Shown here piece by piece: positions 62,238-64,000 of a stretch of DNA of 64,000 bases. Source of the stretch: Marisa cornuarietis (lineage: Eukaryota; Mollusca; Gastropoda; Architaenioglossa; Ampullariidae); the NCBI GenBank assembly GCA_004794655.1, contig SMMW01000622.1:7191501-7255500 (forward strand), read 5' to 3'. A program made the translations under genes and the position numbers. The notes under the pieces were generated by a model that was not told the origin of the DNA, did not search any database, and saw nothing but the letters and a program-made list of their open reading frames with translations. Within the stretch, counting starts at the first letter, position 1. Each line of letters begins with the position of its first letter.

Positions 62238-63404
62238 CTGAAACAGATGAATATATCCTTTAAAAGATGTTAAAAAAACCAATATCACATTGATCTAGGC
62301 TCTAACATGTTAATTAACTGAAACATTACACATTTTCCAAAATGGTCTAAGATTAACAGATCAACTTCTCGATATATGCCTCTCACAGTCTTTGGGATAA
62401 AGAATACAACAGATATTAAAAGACAACAACATGCAAATGGGCAGCACACCATTGCTAAGGGTGGGGGGAATGATTAATCTAAAATAAAAGCAAGTAACAG
62501 TTATCTTTCATAAGGGTATTTAACTGACACAGTAAAAACTTAGTCCATCTATGTTCATAATTTAACAAAAGTTTAGTCACAATGAAGACTATTCTGCTCT
62601 AATATTTTTTTTAACAGCTCAAACAGGGATCCTGAACAGTTCTTTTAAGAGTTCTCTCACTATTTGAAATGCAGCTATGACTACAGTTTAAATTTCCCTC
62701 TACGAATCAAGATAAACTGATGCTTTTTTGTAAAGCTTTTGTATGCTGCTTAAATACGAGTTATCACCTACACTCAAAGAAAAGAAAATTTCAGTGGCAA
62801 CAGCATCGCATTTGTTCAATGTTTCCCATAAGCTAGGAAAGGGGTGGGGAGTTGGGTGAAGGCAGAGACTAGATATAAGAGGGTGAACTCTGGACCGAAG
62901 GGAAAACTCGTCGGTTAGAGTTATCTTTCGTAACTGGATGTAAAGAAACAACAGGGCACAAGCCAGCGAAGCTGCCCGCGTGAGGCAAGGTGGACAATTT
63001 TGTTCAGCAATAAACTTTCAGAACGCCAGATTTAAATTAAGTTCAAAAGGGATACGTTTCCACACCTTCCCGAAGGACGAAGGGAGGTAGGCTATGTATT
63101 TATTCTCAATATACGATCTGTACTGTAGTTGAGTGCCGTCTGCTATAAGCGGTTGCTCATCACTGTGAAAATTAAAATTATATACTGATTATACTGTGAA
63201 AGTTTGAGGTGTATTATCACTTATGAAATGATGAACCTACAAATTTTTTTATAGGATTATCATTCAAGGCATTCGTCACTGGGGTGAGGTGTTGGCGGTC
63301 ACGTTTGGTACGCCTATGTACACAGTATCATAATGCTATCACTAGTTAATTTTGCATTACTGAAATATTTGTTACTAATATATTGAAACAATTATCGCAA
63401 CAGG
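62238..63404. other. Interval upstream of the visible USP exons, nothing supported
   Basis: It should be USP intron, or a promoter if the gene uses an internal start. No exon with the USP Cys box was found on the minus strand. A slightly more GC-rich patch near 62940-62990 has no assignable role. Confidence 0.35.
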
Positions 63405-63590
63405 TGCAAAATATGGATGAATTTTACAAGAAGGAAAGATTTTGACCACCTTAAACCATCTGACGTATGGAAAAGGCTACTGTCTGTGTTCAGATCATTT
63501 TGAGGAAAGTCAGTACAACTGTCCAACCCCCAAAAAAGTCTTGTGTGGAATGCTGTACCTACAGTTTTCTCCATTCCAAATCTACCTTGC
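63405..63590 (+). pseudogene. Decayed THAP zinc-finger domain
   Basis: In one frame NFTRRKDFDHLKPSDVWKRL appears (63420-63479). After a one-base shift the frame reads CLCSDHFEESQYNCPTPKK (63481-63540), the C-x2-H part of a THAP C2CH finger. Back in the first frame comes LVWNAVPTVFSIPN, the AVPT box. The order and wording match the second half of THAP domains in transposase-like and 52-kDa-repressor-like proteins. Two frame breaks make it dead. The N-terminal C-x-C half is not found. A P-element-type transposase source is possible but unproven. Confidence 0.6.
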
Positions 63591-63807
63591 AAGGTTGATA
63601 ACTTACAATTACTAGTTCATATTATATTTCCATATACTACTAACCCCAATTTTACTTTCATAGGCCTTTGCTTTTGTCATATTTTCTTTTCTTTTTAAAT
63701 TAACATTTGTCATGCTAGGTCACTCTAACTGGCATATAAGTCTGATGTTGATCATAGTTTGCAGTGCAAAAGGTCTGTTTGAAGGTGTGCATGTTTGTAC
63801 AGATTCT

Positions 63808-63829
63808 ACATATATATATATATATTTGG
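63808..63829 (+). repeat. TA microsatellite
   Basis: About ten TA units occur between unique sequences. The rest of 63591-64000 shows no gene or named repeat. Confidence 0.8.
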
Positions 63830-64000
63830 GCTACTGTTAACTCCTTTTCATTATGCTAATAGGTGCAAACCCTGCAAATTACATTGCCATATACCTGTAT
63901 ACCATATACCATATGTCTAACAGGCTTGAGGGGACTAGCTCTCCACATTTTCGTTTTCTTCTGGGGATTTTATGTGCTTATAGTGGCTATTGTACCGATC

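Overview
This window is animal nuclear DNA: AT-rich, intron-rich and full of transposon debris. Gene content and repeat types (CR1/L2-like, I-like and RTE-like LINEs, tRNA-derived SINEs, pogo/Tigger-like MITEs) fit a lophotrochozoan, most likely a mollusc and perhaps a gastropod. The species cannot be fixed from the sequence alone. Five protein genes were rebuilt exon by exon; every exon join keeps splice phase.

Layout, left to right. (1) 207-4700 (-): an MCRIP1/MCRIP2-like gene, six coding exons including a 10-nt microexon. (2) 4966-5036 (+): tRNA-Gly(CCC). (3) 5400-10790: transposon land between two divergent genes. It holds a decayed RT relic, a 1.1-kb DNA transposon (6155-7256) that carries a copy of MCRIP exon 3 and of half the tRNA, and a broken CR1/L2-like LINE. 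(4) 11270-16550 (+): METTL26, seven coding exons. (5) 16551-20236: the METTL26/HGS tail-to-tail interval. (6) 20237-39702 (-): HGS (Hrs, ESCRT-0), 17 coding exons giving about 803 aa. Its introns hold a nearly full-length I-like LINE with a 12-bp target-site duplication, a nested CR1-in-unknown insertion, SINEs and fold-back elements. (7) 40372-43509 (+): ARL16, five coding exons, head-to-head with HGS. (8) 43510-52177: a long interval with no convincing gene. (9) 52178-62237 (-): a USP43/USP31-type ubiquitin-specific protease whose 5' exons, with the catalytic cysteine, are not found in the window. (10) 63405-63590 (+): a decayed THAP domain.

HGS recognises ubiquitinated cargo and PtdIns3P on endosomes and recruits TSG101 (PSAP motif) and clathrin (LISFD tail). 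The USP removes ubiquitin. ARL16 is a divergent Arf-like GTPase, METTL26 a DUF938 methyltransferase-like protein, and MCRIP a small CtBP/ERK-pathway-type protein. They form no single pathway. Their arrangement is still informative: MCRIP-METTL26 and HGS-ARL16 are each divergent pairs in human, on 16p13.3 and 17q25.3, and here they sit together within 44 kb.

The most unusual object is the transposon at 6155-7256, which appears to have copied neighbouring host sequence (an exon with both splice sites plus a tRNA 3' half) by template switching. All function calls rest on recognition of conserved residues; no database search was possible.
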